Shown here one piece after another: positions 19,385-31,197 of a DNA stretch of 64,000 nucleotides. Under the pieces are notes generated by a model. The model was not told the origin of the DNA, searched no databases, and saw only the letters and a program-made list of their open reading frames with translations. The DNA comes from Candidatus Dormiibacterota bacterium (GTDB lineage Bacteria > Chloroflexota > Dormibacteria > Aeolococcales > Aeolococcaceae). The stretch covers positions 217,687-281,686 of the forward strand of contig PLZA01000074.1 in assembly GCA_003153505.1 (NCBI GenBank), written 5' to 3'. The position numbers and the translations under genes are program-made. Numbering within the stretch: position 1 is the first letter of the stretch; every line of letters starts with the position of its first letter.

Positions 19385-20089
19385 ATGCTGAGCATCATCG
19401 TCCCCGCCTACAACGAGGAGCAGCGCCTGCCGGCGACCCTGGTCAGGATGCGCGCGTACCTCGCTGATCGCGGCGAGCCATACGAGGTGCTCGTCGTCGA
19501 CGATGGCAGCAGCGACAAGACGCTCGCGATGGCGCGCGCGATCGCGGCGGATTGGCCGGAGTTGCAGGTGCTCGCGCTCGAGCAGAACACGGGCAAGGGA
19601 GCGGCGGTGCGCTTCGGCATGCTCAGCGCCAGCGGCGAGCATCGGATTTTCAGCGACGCCGATCTCAGCACGCCGATCGAGGAGGTCGAGCAGTTGCGGG
19701 CCCGCTTGCACGGCAATTGCGCAGTCGCCATCGCGTCCCGGGCGCTGCCGGAGTCGCAGATCGACGTCCATCAACCGGGACGGCGCGAGGTCATGGGCCG
19801 GACGTACAACCGCTTGCTGCAGCTTGCAGCGCTGCGCGGCCTCCATGACACGCAGTGCGGGTTCAAAGCGTTCACGGCCGAGGCAGCGATCGCCTGCTTC
19901 ACGCCGCTGCGCACACTCCGCTTCGGATTCGACGCGGAAGTCCTGCTCCGCGCCCGGCGACTTGGCTGGACGGTCGCGGAAGTGCCGGTGCGCTGGGAGC
20001 ACAAGGAGGACTCCCGGGTGAGTGCGCTGCGTGATTCATTTGGCGTTCTTTACGATTTGGTGCGTCTACGGTTCATCGTCCGGCGATAA
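19385..20089 (+). CDS. GT2 glycosyltransferase, dolichyl/polyprenyl-phosphate sugar synthase-like
   Basis: It probably transfers a hexose from a nucleotide sugar to a polyprenyl phosphate (ALG5/DPM1-like). It has 234 residues. The GT-A fold opens LSIIVPAYNEEQRLPATLVR, the first acidic pair is in EVLVVDDGSSDKT, and the metal-binding triad is in FSDADLSTPIEE. The acceptor loop DTQCGFKAFTAEAA is typical of ALG5-like proteins. It lacks C-terminal membrane helices. It lies 9 nt after the GT26 gene, suggesting a shared pathway. Confidence 0.88.
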   Translation: MLSIIVPAYNEEQRLPATLVRMRAYLADRGEPYEVLVVDDGSSDKTLAMARAIAADWPELQVLALEQNTGKGAAVRFGMLSASGEHRIFSDADLSTPIEEVEQLRARLHGNCAVAIASRALPESQIDVHQPGRREVMGRTYNRLLQLAALRGLHDTQCGFKAFTAEAAIACFTPLRTLRFGFDAEVLLRARRLGWTVAEVPVRWEHKEDSRVSALRDSFGVLYDLVRLRFIVRR

Positions 20090-20096
20090 TCGCTGA

Positions 20097-21200
20097 GTGA
20101 GAAGCGCCCAGCGAGCCACGACCTCGGGGCATATCGACGTCCGGGTCGCGGATGCTCCGCTTGTGGGACTGCGGTTTCACATGGATGCACGCGCGGCTGA
20201 TCTCGAGGACCTCGCCGTGCACCTCGAGCGCCAGCTCATCGATGTTGGAGCCCGGCGTGCAAACGTGCTGGTCCGGCTACGACGGGCGGAGGTGTCCCGG
20301 CAGCAGGCCCTGGAGGTCCTCCCCGCCGTGGCGTCTCCGGCGATCCTCGCCGACATCGCCGCGACGTTCTCGGAGGGCCTGGAGTTGAGCACCGAGCTCA
20401 CCCGGCTGGAGACGCGCGCCGAGGGGATCCGCACCCGGCTGGCGGATATCAGCAGCGAGCAGACCCTGCTTCGCACCATGAGCCGCCAACTCGCCCAGGT
20501 ACCGGGACAGTCGGTCGCCGACCCGCATCAGCGCGCGACCCGGTACAGCCAGGCAGCGCGTCAGATCTACGAGATCGCCGACGTCGAGCACGCCGAGACC
20601 GCGCGGCTCATCCTCGAAGGACCCATGCAACGCCTCGCCGACGCGGCACTCGAGGCGGAGTTGATCGGCAGGAGCCTCGCTCGCGAGCCGGAGACCGCCG
20701 CCGGCGCGAGCACCCGCTGCCGGACCGCTGCTGCCGATGCATCCGAGCAACTCGGCGAGGTCATCGCCGGGCTGCTGCCCCTGAGCGAGGGGAGAGGCCT
20801 CGTCGGCGCGATCCGTGAGCTGCTGGCGGCCTGGACCGACCGCGGGACGGTGCTCCTCCACATCCTCGGCGCGGAGCGCCGGATGCCGTCACTGCCCGAG
20901 ATCACGATGTATCGGATCATCGAGCAGGCGATCGACAACGCCCTGGCGCACGGCCGCCCCCAGCGGGTCGACGCGATCATCTCCTTCCTGCCGAGCATGG
21001 TCGTCGGCGTCATCAAGGACGACGGCGACGGATTCGACGTCGGGGCCACCGACGCACGCCTCGGACGGACCGCCGGCCTCGGGCTCATCCAGATGCGCGA
21101 GCGGGCTGCCCTGGTGGGCGGTCGCGTCCAGGTGCGCAGCGGGCTCGGGCTCGGCACCGAGGTCCGCGTCACCATCCCTGACAGCCGAGCGACGACCTAG
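20097..21200 (+). CDS. DegS/NarX-type histidine-kinase-like protein lacking the phospho-acceptor His
   Basis: The product has 367 residues and is soluble. An N-terminal Asp/Glu/Arg-rich helical region (coiled-coil-like) covers about residues 20-180. A segment RLILEGPMQRLADAALE aligns with the HisKA_3 H-box of DegS-like kinases (REIHDGPAQ type), but Leu replaces the His. The HATPase domain is well kept: N-box EQAIDNALAHG, G1 DDGDGFDVG and G2 GLGLIQMRERAALVGG, with GLGTEVRVTIP at the end. No response regulator is adjacent. It may therefore bind ATP without autophosphorylating, or act as a modulator of another kinase (inference). The start is the GTG at 20097, 7 nt after the preceding gene. Confidence 0.78.
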   Translation: MRSAQRATTSGHIDVRVADAPLVGLRFHMDARAADLEDLAVHLERQLIDVGARRANVLVRLRRAEVSRQQALEVLPAVASPAILADIAATFSEGLELSTELTRLETRAEGIRTRLADISSEQTLLRTMSRQLAQVPGQSVADPHQRATRYSQAARQIYEIADVEHAETARLILEGPMQRLADAALEAELIGRSLAREPETAAGASTRCRTAAADASEQLGEVIAGLLPLSEGRGLVGAIRELLAAWTDRGTVLLHILGAERRMPSLPEITMYRIIEQAIDNALAHGRPQRVDAIISFLPSMVVGVIKDDGDGFDVGATDARLGRTAGLGLIQMRERAALVGGRVQVRSGLGLGTEVRVTIPDSRATT

Positions 21201-21231
21201 CGACGGCTGCGGCGCGCCGCGGAACGCCCGC

Positions 21232-21244
21232 TAGGATCGCGGTC
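21232..21244 (+). promoter_or_regulatory. -10 element of an apparent leaderless promoter (DUF192 gene)
   Basis: TAGGAT (21232-21237) is followed by 7 nt and then the ATG at 21245, so transcription would begin at or next to the start codon. No Shine-Dalgarno sequence is visible in this stretch. Confidence 0.55.
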
Positions 21245-21604
21245 ATGTCCTCGATGCAACGTCACTTCCGGTTGACCACGTCCGTCGGAACCACCGTCGC
21301 CGGTGCGGTTGCGATGGCCGACACCCCGTGGCAGCGCTTCATGGGCCTGATGGGCCGCCGTGAGCTCCCAGCCGATGCTGGGCTCTGCCTGCGTCCCTGC
21401 AGCTCGATCCACATGTTCTTCATGCGATTCCCGGTGGACGTCGCGTTCATCGACGGCGACGGCCACGTGGTGCGCATGTACCACGGGCTCCGTCCGTGGC
21501 GGGTATCGCGAGTGGTGCGCCGAGCCAAGGCGGCGATCGAGCTGCCGAGCGGGGCGCTCGCGCGGGCCGGGGTCGGCGTGGGCGACCTCCTGACGATGTC
21601 CTGA
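21245..21604 (+). CDS. DUF192 family protein
   Basis: This 119-residue protein has the complete DUF192 signature: TPWQRFMGLMGRREL, GLCLRPCSSIHMFFMRFPVDVAF and the C-terminal AIELPSGALARAGVGVGD. The family's biochemical function is not established. Many members are secreted but this one has no signal peptide. Translation probably starts from a leaderless transcript. Confidence 0.88.
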   Translation: MSSMQRHFRLTTSVGTTVAGAVAMADTPWQRFMGLMGRRELPADAGLCLRPCSSIHMFFMRFPVDVAFIDGDGHVVRMYHGLRPWRVSRVVRRAKAAIELPSGALARAGVGVGDLLTMS

Positions 21605-21649
21605 TCCGGTACGGTCGCCTCCGACCACATCGCTGATTGGAGGAACGAC

Positions 21650-22390
21650 GTGTACCAGGGGATACTCGCCGAAACCGTGACCGTCACCGGTCACCAGGAC
21701 GAGGCGATCGGGGCATATCTCGCCCGGCCGTTGGGCGCGGGACCCTTTCCAGGTGTGCTGGTGATTCACCACGCGCCGGGATGGGATGGGGCCACCAAGG
21801 AGATCGCACGGCGGTTCGCAGCCGAGGGGTATCTCGCGATCTCCCCGAATCTCTACCACCGTTTCGGGCCGGATCTCGCCCCTGACGACGCCGCGGCGGC
21901 GGCACGCGCCGGCGGGTGGATCACCACCGAGCAGTTCCTGGGCGACGCGGGCGGCGCGCTGCGCTTCCTCAGGACCCTGCCGGTGAGCAGTGGCAAGGCC
22001 GGCTCGATCGGGTACTGCTCGGGAGGGCGCCAATCGTTTCTCGCAGCCTGCGAGCTCGGGGTCGACGCGGCCGTTGACTGCTACGGGGCATTCGTGATCT
22101 CGTCGTCGCCGCCGGAGCTGCCCTACCGGATGGAGCCGGTCATCGATCGTGCGCCGAAGATCTCGTGCCCGATCCTCGGTCTTTTCGGTGCCGAGGACAA
22201 GAACCCGTCACCCGACGAGGTCGCCCAGATCGACGCCGAGCTGACGAGGCTCGGCAAGGAGCATGAGTTCCACACGTTCGAGAACGCTGGTCATGGCTTC
22301 TTCGCGGTCGATCGCCCGGCGTACCGGGTGGACGCTGCCGTCCAGGGATGGCGGCTCATCCTCGATTTCTACGGCCGCCATCTGCGCTAG
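21650..22390 (+). CDS. Dienelactone hydrolase family protein
   Basis: This is an alpha/beta hydrolase of 246 residues that probably cleaves a lactone or ester. The nucleophile elbow has Cys in SIGYCSGGRQSF (G-x-C-x-G-G, the dienelactone hydrolase form). The acid is in FGAEDKNPS and the base His in NAGHGFFAVDRP. The GTG start is preceded by GGAGG at about 7 nt. No catabolic operon surrounds it, so the physiological substrate is unknown. It is followed after 9 nt by a small gene with its own AGGAGG. Confidence 0.88.
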   Translation: MYQGILAETVTVTGHQDEAIGAYLARPLGAGPFPGVLVIHHAPGWDGATKEIARRFAAEGYLAISPNLYHRFGPDLAPDDAAAAARAGGWITTEQFLGDAGGALRFLRTLPVSSGKAGSIGYCSGGRQSFLAACELGVDAAVDCYGAFVISSSPPELPYRMEPVIDRAPKISCPILGLFGAEDKNPSPDEVAQIDAELTRLGKEHEFHTFENAGHGFFAVDRPAYRVDAAVQGWRLILDFYGRHLR

Positions 22391-22399
22391 GAGGCAGAC

Positions 22400-22663
22400 A
22401 TGTGCTCGTACATCGTTGAGAAGACGGCGCTGACCGGCAGCGCCAAGGCAGCCGGCACCTGGACGCCGATCACCACAGCGGTCGTGTCGGTCGACCACCC
22501 GTTCCACGCGACCCTCGACCACGCGCTGATCGTCGACTTCGTCAATATGGGGCGCCCAATCAGTGAACGGGTTGCGCTGGAGCTGAGCGTCGGATCTGCC
22601 CGCGAGCTCATCTCGTGCATGCAGACGGCGTTGGACGCGTTCGACGAGGGCGGCTCAGCGTAG
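22400..22663 (+). CDS. Small conserved protein, DUF6295-like
   Basis: This 87-residue soluble protein starts MCSYIVEKTALTGSAKAAG and contains the segment HPFHATLDHALIVDFVN. It resembles a family of short uncharacterised proteins annotated as DUF6295 (from memory). AGGAGG lies 7 nt upstream of the ATG, and the gene directly follows the dienelactone hydrolase, with which it is likely cotranscribed. No catalytic motif is recognised. Confidence 0.65.
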   Translation: MCSYIVEKTALTGSAKAAGTWTPITTAVVSVDHPFHATLDHALIVDFVNMGRPISERVALELSVGSARELISCMQTALDAFDEGGSA

Positions 22664-22809
22664 CTCCCGATCCCTGAAGCGGCGAGGATCTCCGACGCGC
22701 CCAAAGGCGCCGACCGGCGTGCTGCTCCTCGCTGGGAGCAGGCGCCATGGGTCGCTCCGCGACACCGTTGTCCCGAGGGCGTCTGCCGAGCTCACGCATA
22801 CCTGTGGGG

Positions 22810-23448
22810 ATGCTCGCCGCTCTCACCAGGCTGCTGCTCGACACAGTCGCGCCGCGGCGCTGCGCGGCCTGTGATGAGGTCTCCAACCCGTCGATCTGCT
22901 CCCGCTGCGTCGCCGCGCTGAACGCGCTGCCGATCCCGGCGGTGCGCCGGATGCGCAACGGCAGCGCCTTTGCTGGATTCGAGTTCGTCGAACCCGTACG
23001 CGCCGCGCTGCACCGCGGTAAGTACGGCGGCGATCGTGAGGCGCTGCAGGAGCTTGCCGCGATCACCGCCGAGCGCCTGTCCGGACCCCGCCTGTTCACG
23101 CCCGACGCGATCGTCGCGATCCCACTCGGGCCACGCCGGCGCAGGCAACGCGGCTACAACCAGGCCGCGGTGATCGCGGCCGTGATCGCGGAGGCCCGCG
23201 ATGTCCCGGTGGTCGATACCCTCGCAAGGATCCGGGACACACGCCCGCAGACGGCCCGAGATGAGGCGACCCGGCGTGACAACGTCGCCGGTGCCTTCGG
23301 ATGGACCGGCTCCCCACTGGGCGGCTCCTACCTGTGGCTCGTCGATGACGTCCTCACCACCGGCGCCACCGCCGGGGCGGCGGCCGCGGTTCTGGTCCAG
23401 GCAGGGGCCTCTCTCGTCGACGTCGTGGCGGTGGCCGCGGTTTCGTGA
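22810..23448 (+). CDS. ComF family phosphoribosyltransferase-like protein
   Basis: ComF proteins act in natural transformation or DNA uptake. The 212-residue product starts MLAALTRLLLDTVAPRRCAA, typical of the family. An N-terminal zinc finger is formed by CAAC and CSRC (residues 18-40). The PRPP-binding motif is LVDDVLTTGATAGAAAAVL, and AIPLGPRRRRQRGYNQAA is the other family signature. An in-frame ATG at 22747 would add 21 residues and has a GGGAGCAGG sequence ahead of it, so the start is uncertain. Other competence genes are not in the window. Confidence 0.85.
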   Translation: MLAALTRLLLDTVAPRRCAACDEVSNPSICSRCVAALNALPIPAVRRMRNGSAFAGFEFVEPVRAALHRGKYGGDREALQELAAITAERLSGPRLFTPDAIVAIPLGPRRRRQRGYNQAAVIAAVIAEARDVPVVDTLARIRDTRPQTARDEATRRDNVAGAFGWTGSPLGGSYLWLVDDVLTTGATAGAAAAVLVQAGASLVDVVAVAAVS

Positions 23449-23478
23449 AGGTCGATGGCTGCCACAATGAAGGTGACC

Positions 23479-26421
<2,943 letters not shown>

Positions 26422-26554
26422 CGAGCGCGGTCTCCGGGCGGGGATCCAAGCTACGGGCGGCGACTGCCGCGCCCGCGGCCGGACTACCATCAGATTTGCC
26501 CCTGCCGCGCCGGTGAGAACGTCGCGGCGACGAGCCAGTCCCAGGAGGTTCCCG

Positions 26555-27160
26555 ATGTCGATCGACCCCGCCAAGACCGCCGTCGTCCTCATCGAGTACC
26601 AGAACGATTTCACGTCCGAGGGAGGCGTGCTGCACGGCGCTGTCGAGGCGGTGATGGAGAAGACCGGCATGCTCGCGAACACGGAGCGGGTCGTCGAAGC
26701 CGCCAGGTCGGCCGGCGCGACGATCATGCACGCGCCGATCATGTTCGCGGAGGGCTACAACGAGATCAGCGCACACCCGTACGGCATCCTCAAAGGCGTG
26801 GTCGACGGCAACGCGTTCGTCAAGGGGACGTGGGGCGCCGCCATCACCGAGGAGCTCGATCCGCAGGATGGCGACATCGTCATCGAGGGCAAGCGCGGAC
26901 TCGACACCTTTGCCAGCACGAATCTCGACTTCATCTTGCGCAGCAAGGGAATCTCGACGATCGTGCTCGGTGGTTTCCTCACCAACTGCTGTGTCGAGTC
27001 GACGATGCGCAGCGGCTATGAGAACGGCTACGAGGTCATCACGTTGAGCGATTGCGTGGCGGCAACGTCGGTCGAGGAGCACGACAACGCGATCAGGTAC
27101 GACTATCCGATGTTCTCCAAGCCGATGACGTCGGCGGAGGTGATCGCAGAGTTCGGCTAG
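26555..27160 (+). CDS. Isochorismatase family cysteine hydrolase
   Basis: Members hydrolyse small amides or isochorismate. The 201-residue product has the catalytic triad of the family: Asp in VLIEYQNDFTSEGG, Lys in VIEGKRGLDTF and Cys in LTNCCVESTMRSGYENGY. The ATG is preceded by AGGAGG (26542-26547) at 7 nt. Neighbours do not suggest a substrate. The gene ends 4 nt inside the convergent GuaB-like gene. Confidence 0.9.
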   Translation: MSIDPAKTAVVLIEYQNDFTSEGGVLHGAVEAVMEKTGMLANTERVVEAARSAGATIMHAPIMFAEGYNEISAHPYGILKGVVDGNAFVKGTWGAAITEELDPQDGDIVIEGKRGLDTFASTNLDFILRSKGISTIVLGGFLTNCCVESTMRSGYENGYEVITLSDCVAATSVEEHDNAIRYDYPMFSKPMTSAEVIAEFG

Positions 27161-28179
27161 CGCAAGCGGATGAAGCTGGCGTTGCTCCGGTATGCATCCA
27201 GCGTGCGCGCATCCATGTACGACATCGAGCTGCGCAGGCCTGCGACGTAGCGCTGGATCACGTCAGCAACGCGGCCTTTGTACGCCACGATCGACTCGGC
27301 GCCCTCGATGTACTCAGGGTCCTCACCGGCGAACTCCTGTTGCACCGAGAACGACGCCGCGCCGCGCATGATCTTGAACTTCTTCCCGTCGACGACGATC
27401 ACGCGCCCCGGGGCCTCGTACGTTCCCGCCAGCGCTGACCCCACCATGATGCAATCCGCTCCAAGGGCCAGGAGCTTGCACATGTCGGCTGGGCTCCGGA
27501 TTCCGCCATCGCCGATGATCAGCGCTCGGTGGCGCACCTGGACGCACTCGTAGACGCTGTACGGCGTGGGCGCGTGGACACCGGTCTCCGTCCGTGTCTC
27601 GCACACCGAACCACCGGCGATCCCAACGCGGATGGCGTCCACCCCGTGGTCCTCGAGCCATCGGAACGTCTCGGCGGTTGCGACGTTGCCGGCGATGAGG
27701 AACACGGCCGGGTCCTGCTCGCGGATCCAGCGGACGGCATGGCCCACCTGCTCGTGCGCACCGTTGGCAGTGTCGAGGCAGACGATCCTGCAGCCTGCCT
27801 CGACGATCTGCGCGAAGCGGTCGCGATAGTCGCCACTGACCCCCAGCGCGGCGGCGAGCGGCGCGCCCCCCTCCGCGACCAGGCGCAGTTCCGCCGCCTG
27901 CTCATCGACCGACTGGAAGCGGGGCAGGATGCCGAGCGCCCCGTGCTCCCCGAGCGCGCGGCACATGTCGACGCCGCAGACATCGGGCATCGGCGATCCG
28001 ATCAAAGGAACGCTCAGGTGCAGCGGGCCGAAGTCCACGGCAGGCAGGGCCTCGATTCGATGCACGAGCGTCGATCGCACCCGCGGCACGAGCGACACGT
28101 CGTCGAAATCGAAGGCCCGCGGCATGTCCGAGAACAGCTCGCCGATCGCGTCGGACGAGACGGCTGCAGCGGTTTGCAT
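27157..28179 (-). CDS. IMP dehydrogenase/GMP reductase family protein without CBS domains
   Basis: This is a TIM-barrel purine nucleotide oxidoreductase of about 340 residues. It shows FDFDDVSLVPR near the N-terminus, then CLDTANGAHE and FLIAGNVATAETFRWLEDHG. The catalytic Cys loop is VGIAGGSVCETRTETGVHAP, and IIGDGGIRSPADMCKLLALG is the phosphate-binding segment. No CBS pair is inserted, as in GMP reductase and some GuaB-like proteins, so the reaction direction cannot be fixed from sequence. I chose ATG 28179. An in-frame start at 28230 would overlap prfB. It is divergent from prfB with only 25 bp between starts. Confidence 0.82.
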   Translation of the reverse strand: MQTAAAVSSDAIGELFSDMPRAFDFDDVSLVPRVRSTLVHRIEALPAVDFGPLHLSVPLIGSPMPDVCGVDMCRALGEHGALGILPRFQSVDEQAAELRLVAEGGAPLAAALGVSGDYRDRFAQIVEAGCRIVCLDTANGAHEQVGHAVRWIREQDPAVFLIAGNVATAETFRWLEDHGVDAIRVGIAGGSVCETRTETGVHAPTPYSVYECVQVRHRALIIGDGGIRSPADMCKLLALGADCIMVGSALAGTYEAPGRVIVVDGKKFKIMRGAASFSVQQEFAGEDPEYIEGAESIVAYKGRVADVIQRYVAGLRSSMSYMDARTLDAYRSNASFIRLR

Positions 28180-28204
28180 CACTGCATTGTGGAATACTCG
28201 CCAG

Positions 28205-29324
28205 ATGAGCGAGCTTGCAGAACGCGCCACCGACGTCGCCGCCCGTATAGCAGAGCTCCAGGGGCATCTTTGACCTCGATGGGAAACGCGTCCGTCTGAC
28301 CGAGCTCGACCAGGAGATCTCGGCTCCTGATCTCTGGGACGACCCGCGCCACGCGGCAGCGCTCAACCAGGAGGCCTCGCGGATTCGCGACGACCTGAGC
28401 ACGTGGGAATCCCTGACCCAGCGCGCTGCTGACACCCGCGAGCTCGCCACGATGCTCGAGGCCGAGCCCGACGCGGCGATGACCCACGACCTCGAGAAGG
28501 ATCTTGCCGCTCTCGAGAAGGAGATCGGACGCCGCCAGATCGACCTGCTCTTCAGCGATCCCTACACCGACCACGTGGCGCTGATCGGGATCCACGCCGG
28601 CGCGGGCGGCACCGACTCCCAGGACTGGGCGCAGATGCTCCTGCGCATGTACCTGCTCTGGGCGGAGGAACACCGGATGCCGGTCGAGTTCCTCGAGGAG
28701 TCGGTGGGGGATGAGGCCGGCATCAAGTCGGCGACCGTTCGCGTGTCCGGCGCACGGGCATATGGCCTGCTCAAAGGCGAGCACGGGGTGCATCGGCTGG
28801 TCCGGATCAGCCCGTTCGATGCCGCCCATCGGCGCCACACCTCATTCGTGCTGGTCGAGGTGACCCCCGAGATCGAGGACACGGTCACTGTCGAGATCGA
28901 CCCCGACGACGTGCGCACCGACGTCTTCCGCTCGAGCGGGGCCGGGGGCCAGCACGTCAACAAGACGTCATCGGCGGTCCGTCTGACGCACATTCCCACC
29001 GGCGTCGTGGTGACGTGCCAGAACGAGCGATCCCAACAGCAGAACCGGGACGTTGCCTGGCGCGTACTCCGCTCCCGTCTTCTGGCGCTCCAGCAGGCGG
29101 CACACGCCCAGAAGGTCGCGGATCTCAAGGGGGAGCTCATCGCCGCCGAGTGGGGCAGCCAGATTCGCTCCTACGTCCTCCATCCCTACACGATGGTCAA
29201 GGACCACCGGACCGGCGTGGAGGTGGGCAACGCTCAGGGCGTGCTCGACGGTGACATCGATCCCTTCATCGAGGGCTACCTGCACTGGGCGGCCCGCGAG
29301 GGTGCAGAATCGAAGGCATCCTGA
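28205..29324 (+). CDS. prfB: Peptide chain release factor 2, with programmed +1 frameshift
   Basis: RF2 terminates translation at UGA and UAA. The gene is in two frames: codons 28205-28270 (22 residues ending QGHL), then a skip of one base at 28271 and reading on from 28272 to 29324, giving 372 residues. Conserved elements after the shift include the GGQ peptidyl-hydrolase loop in SSGAGGQHVNKTSSAVRLTH. No TATA-like box other than AATACT at 28193-28198 is seen, 6 nt before the ATG. It is followed by ftsE and ftsX, a conserved arrangement. Confidence 0.95.
28260..28274 (+). promoter_or_regulatory. RF2 autoregulatory +1 frameshift site
   Basis: The elements known from other prfB genes are all present. 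A Shine-Dalgarno-like AGGGG lies at 28260-28264, then 3 nt, the slippery CTT codon at 28268-28270, in-frame TGA at 28271-28273 and a following C at 28274, the weak termination context. Low RF2 lets ribosomes shift +1 and finish RF2, so the site is a feedback switch. Confidence 0.95.
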
Positions 29325-29399
29325 TCGACCGGTCGCGGCCGTCGCGTTCGGAAGTGACCAATCTGTGAAATATCGCGGGAGTCCGTCGGAACCCCGGCT

Positions 29400-29405
29400 T
29401 ATACT
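29400..29405 (+). promoter_or_regulatory. -10 element upstream of ftsE
   Basis: TATACT stands out in the GC-rich gap between prfB and ftsE. No good -35 hexamer is visible 16-18 nt upstream. Transcription from here would give a leader of about 60 nt that includes the AGGAGG ribosome-binding site of ftsE. Confidence 0.5.
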
Positions 29406-29470
29406 GGCCGCCGACGCAGTAGCGATCCCAGAAACCACTCTATGAACACATCGCCCCAGGAGGCAGCCTG

Positions 29471-30226
29471 GTGAGCGTGGCGGTCGCGGAGCGATCTTCG
29501 GCCCCCCCTCAGCACGCGCTGCGCCCAGTCATCTCGTTTCACGGCGTGAGCAAGGTCTATCCGAACGGAACGGAGGCCCTGCGCGACGTTGATCTGGCGA
29601 TCCATCAGGGCGACTTCTGCTTCCTGGTGGGACCGAGCGGCGCCGGTAAGTCGACCCTTGTACGCCTGCTCATCCGCGACGAGGCTCCGTCCACCGGCCG
29701 GATCTTCATCGACGGGCAGGAGGTCAGCCGGATGTCGCACCGCAAGCTCCCCAAGCTGCGGCGCAAGTTCGGGATCGTCTTCCAGGACTACAAGCTGCTC
29801 ACGCGGCGCACCGTGGCGCAGAACGTGGCGTTCGCGCTCCAGGTGACCCGACCGGGGCAGCGGCACCTGCGCGAGAAGGTGGAGGAGGTCCTGTGGATCG
29901 TCGGGCTCGAGGACAAGCTCGACAAGTTTCCGGATGAGCTGAGCGGTGGCGAGCAGCAGCGCGTGGCGATCGCTCGCGCCCTCGTGCATCGCCCGCGCAT
30001 CTTCCTTGCGGATGAGCCGACCGGCAACCTGGACCCGGACACGTCCTGGGGCATCGTCCAGCTGCTGCTCCAGATCAACCATCGGGGCACCACCGTGCTG
30101 ATGGCGACGCACAACCGCGAGGTGGTGGACCTCGTCCGGCGCAGGGTCATCGCCATCGACAACGGTCGTGTGGTCCGAGATGAAGCGGAGGGCAGCTACC
30201 TGCGCGAGGGGACCGCAACCCTGTGA
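29471..30226 (+). CDS. ftsE: Cell division ATP-binding protein FtsE
   Basis: FtsE is the ABC ATPase that with FtsX activates peptidoglycan hydrolases at division. The 251-residue product (GTG start, AGGAGG upstream) has Walker [10 protein letters not shown], signature [15 protein letters not shown] and Walker [18 protein letters not shown] 20-residue N-terminal extension precedes the ABC domain (which opens [17 protein letters not shown]). It overlaps ftsX by 4 nt. Confidence 0.96.
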   Translation: MSVAVAERSSAPPQHALRPVISFHGVSKVYPNGTEALRDVDLAIHQGDFCFLVGPSGAGKSTLVRLLIRDEAPSTGRIFIDGQEVSRMSHRKLPKLRRKFGIVFQDYKLLTRRTVAQNVAFALQVTRPGQRHLREKVEEVLWIVGLEDKLDKFPDELSGGEQQRVAIARALVHRPRIFLADEPTGNLDPDTSWGIVQLLLQINHRGTTVLMATHNREVVDLVRRRVIAIDNGRVVRDEAEGSYLREGTATL

Positions 30227-31116
30227 GGCAGATTTTCGCCTCGCTGTGGTTCGCCCTCCACAGCGCGGGTCAGAACTTCCGGCGCAACCTCGGGGTCTCG
30301 CTGGCAGGCGTCTTCACGATGGGGTTGATCATCTTTCTGGTGGGCGGGTCGCTGCTCTTCACGCACTCCGTCGACACGGTCCTCCAGGGCCAGGAGCAGA
30401 ACGCGAGTCACCTGAAGATCTACCTCTCGGACAACGCGTCCCTGGCTGCGATCACCAACTTTGAGAGCCGCCTCAAGACCGACCCGAGGGTGATCTCAGT
30501 CACCTTCGAAACCAAGGACCAGGCGGCCCACCAAGCGTCGCAGAACCCTGACATCGCCAGCGCGCTCAACGTTTTGGGCAGCAACCCGCTGCCCGCATCG
30601 CTGAACCTGAACGTCCGCAAGCTGACCGATCTGAGCCAGTTCAACGCCGAGGCCAAGGCCACGCCGATCGTCGACAGCACGACGCCAACCGACTACAACT
30701 CCGATGTCATCTCCAAGCTCAACACGGTGATCACCGTCATCGAATGGGTCGGGGCGATCATCGCGATCATCCTGCTGACGATCAGCATCGTGATCATCAT
30801 GAATACGATCCGAACCGCCGTGTACTCACGGCGAACGGAGATCGAGATCATGAAACTGGTCGGTGCGACGGACTGGTTCGTGCGCTGGCCGTTCATCCTC
30901 GAAGGCATGCTCGGGGGGCTGCTCGCCGCCATCTTCTCGGGGGCGGTCGTCTTCGGCGCGTACCGACTCTTCGTCCAGGCTGCGCAGGGCAACCTGCTCA
31001 GCGTGCCCTTCGACGTCCGCTACACCGTCACGCTGCTGATCGTCCTGCTCGTCGGCGGTGTCGCGGTCGGCGCGTTCGGCAGCTTCCTCGGGGTGCGGCG
31101 GTTCCTGTCGGCCTGA
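30223..31116 (+). CDS. ftsX: Cell division permease-like protein FtsX
   Basis: FtsX is the membrane partner of FtsE. The 297-residue product has one N-terminal membrane segment (about residues 22-45), an extracellular domain of some 120 residues and three C-terminal segments. EIEIMKLVGATDWFVRWPFI is the conserved FtsX cytoplasmic loop. The GTG start overlaps ftsE (GTGA). Confidence 0.95.
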   Translation: MRQIFASLWFALHSAGQNFRRNLGVSLAGVFTMGLIIFLVGGSLLFTHSVDTVLQGQEQNASHLKIYLSDNASLAAITNFESRLKTDPRVISVTFETKDQAAHQASQNPDIASALNVLGSNPLPASLNLNVRKLTDLSQFNAEAKATPIVDSTTPTDYNSDVISKLNTVITVIEWVGAIIAIILLTISIVIIMNTIRTAVYSRRTEIEIMKLVGATDWFVRWPFILEGMLGGLLAAIFSGAVVFGAYRLFVQAAQGNLLSVPFDVRYTVTLLIVLLVGGVAVGAFGSFLGVRRFLSA

Positions 31117-31183
31117 CATCGCGGCGCGCGCCGGCCCTCGTCGGGCGTTGGGCCGCCGCTGATGGGCCAGAGGACGACGCCGA

Positions 31184-31197
31184 TATACTCAGGCTCC
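31184..31197 (+). promoter_or_regulatory. -10 element of an apparent leaderless promoter (lpdA)
   Basis: TATACT (31184-31189) is followed by 8 nt and the GTG at 31198. With the usual 6-8 nt spacing the transcript would begin at the start codon. No Shine-Dalgarno sequence precedes the GTG. Confidence 0.6.

Noticed and set aside
22720-22740. TGCTCC/GGAGCA hairpin before comF as a terminator
   Set aside because: There is no T-run and it overlaps a possible ribosome-binding site for an upstream start of comF.
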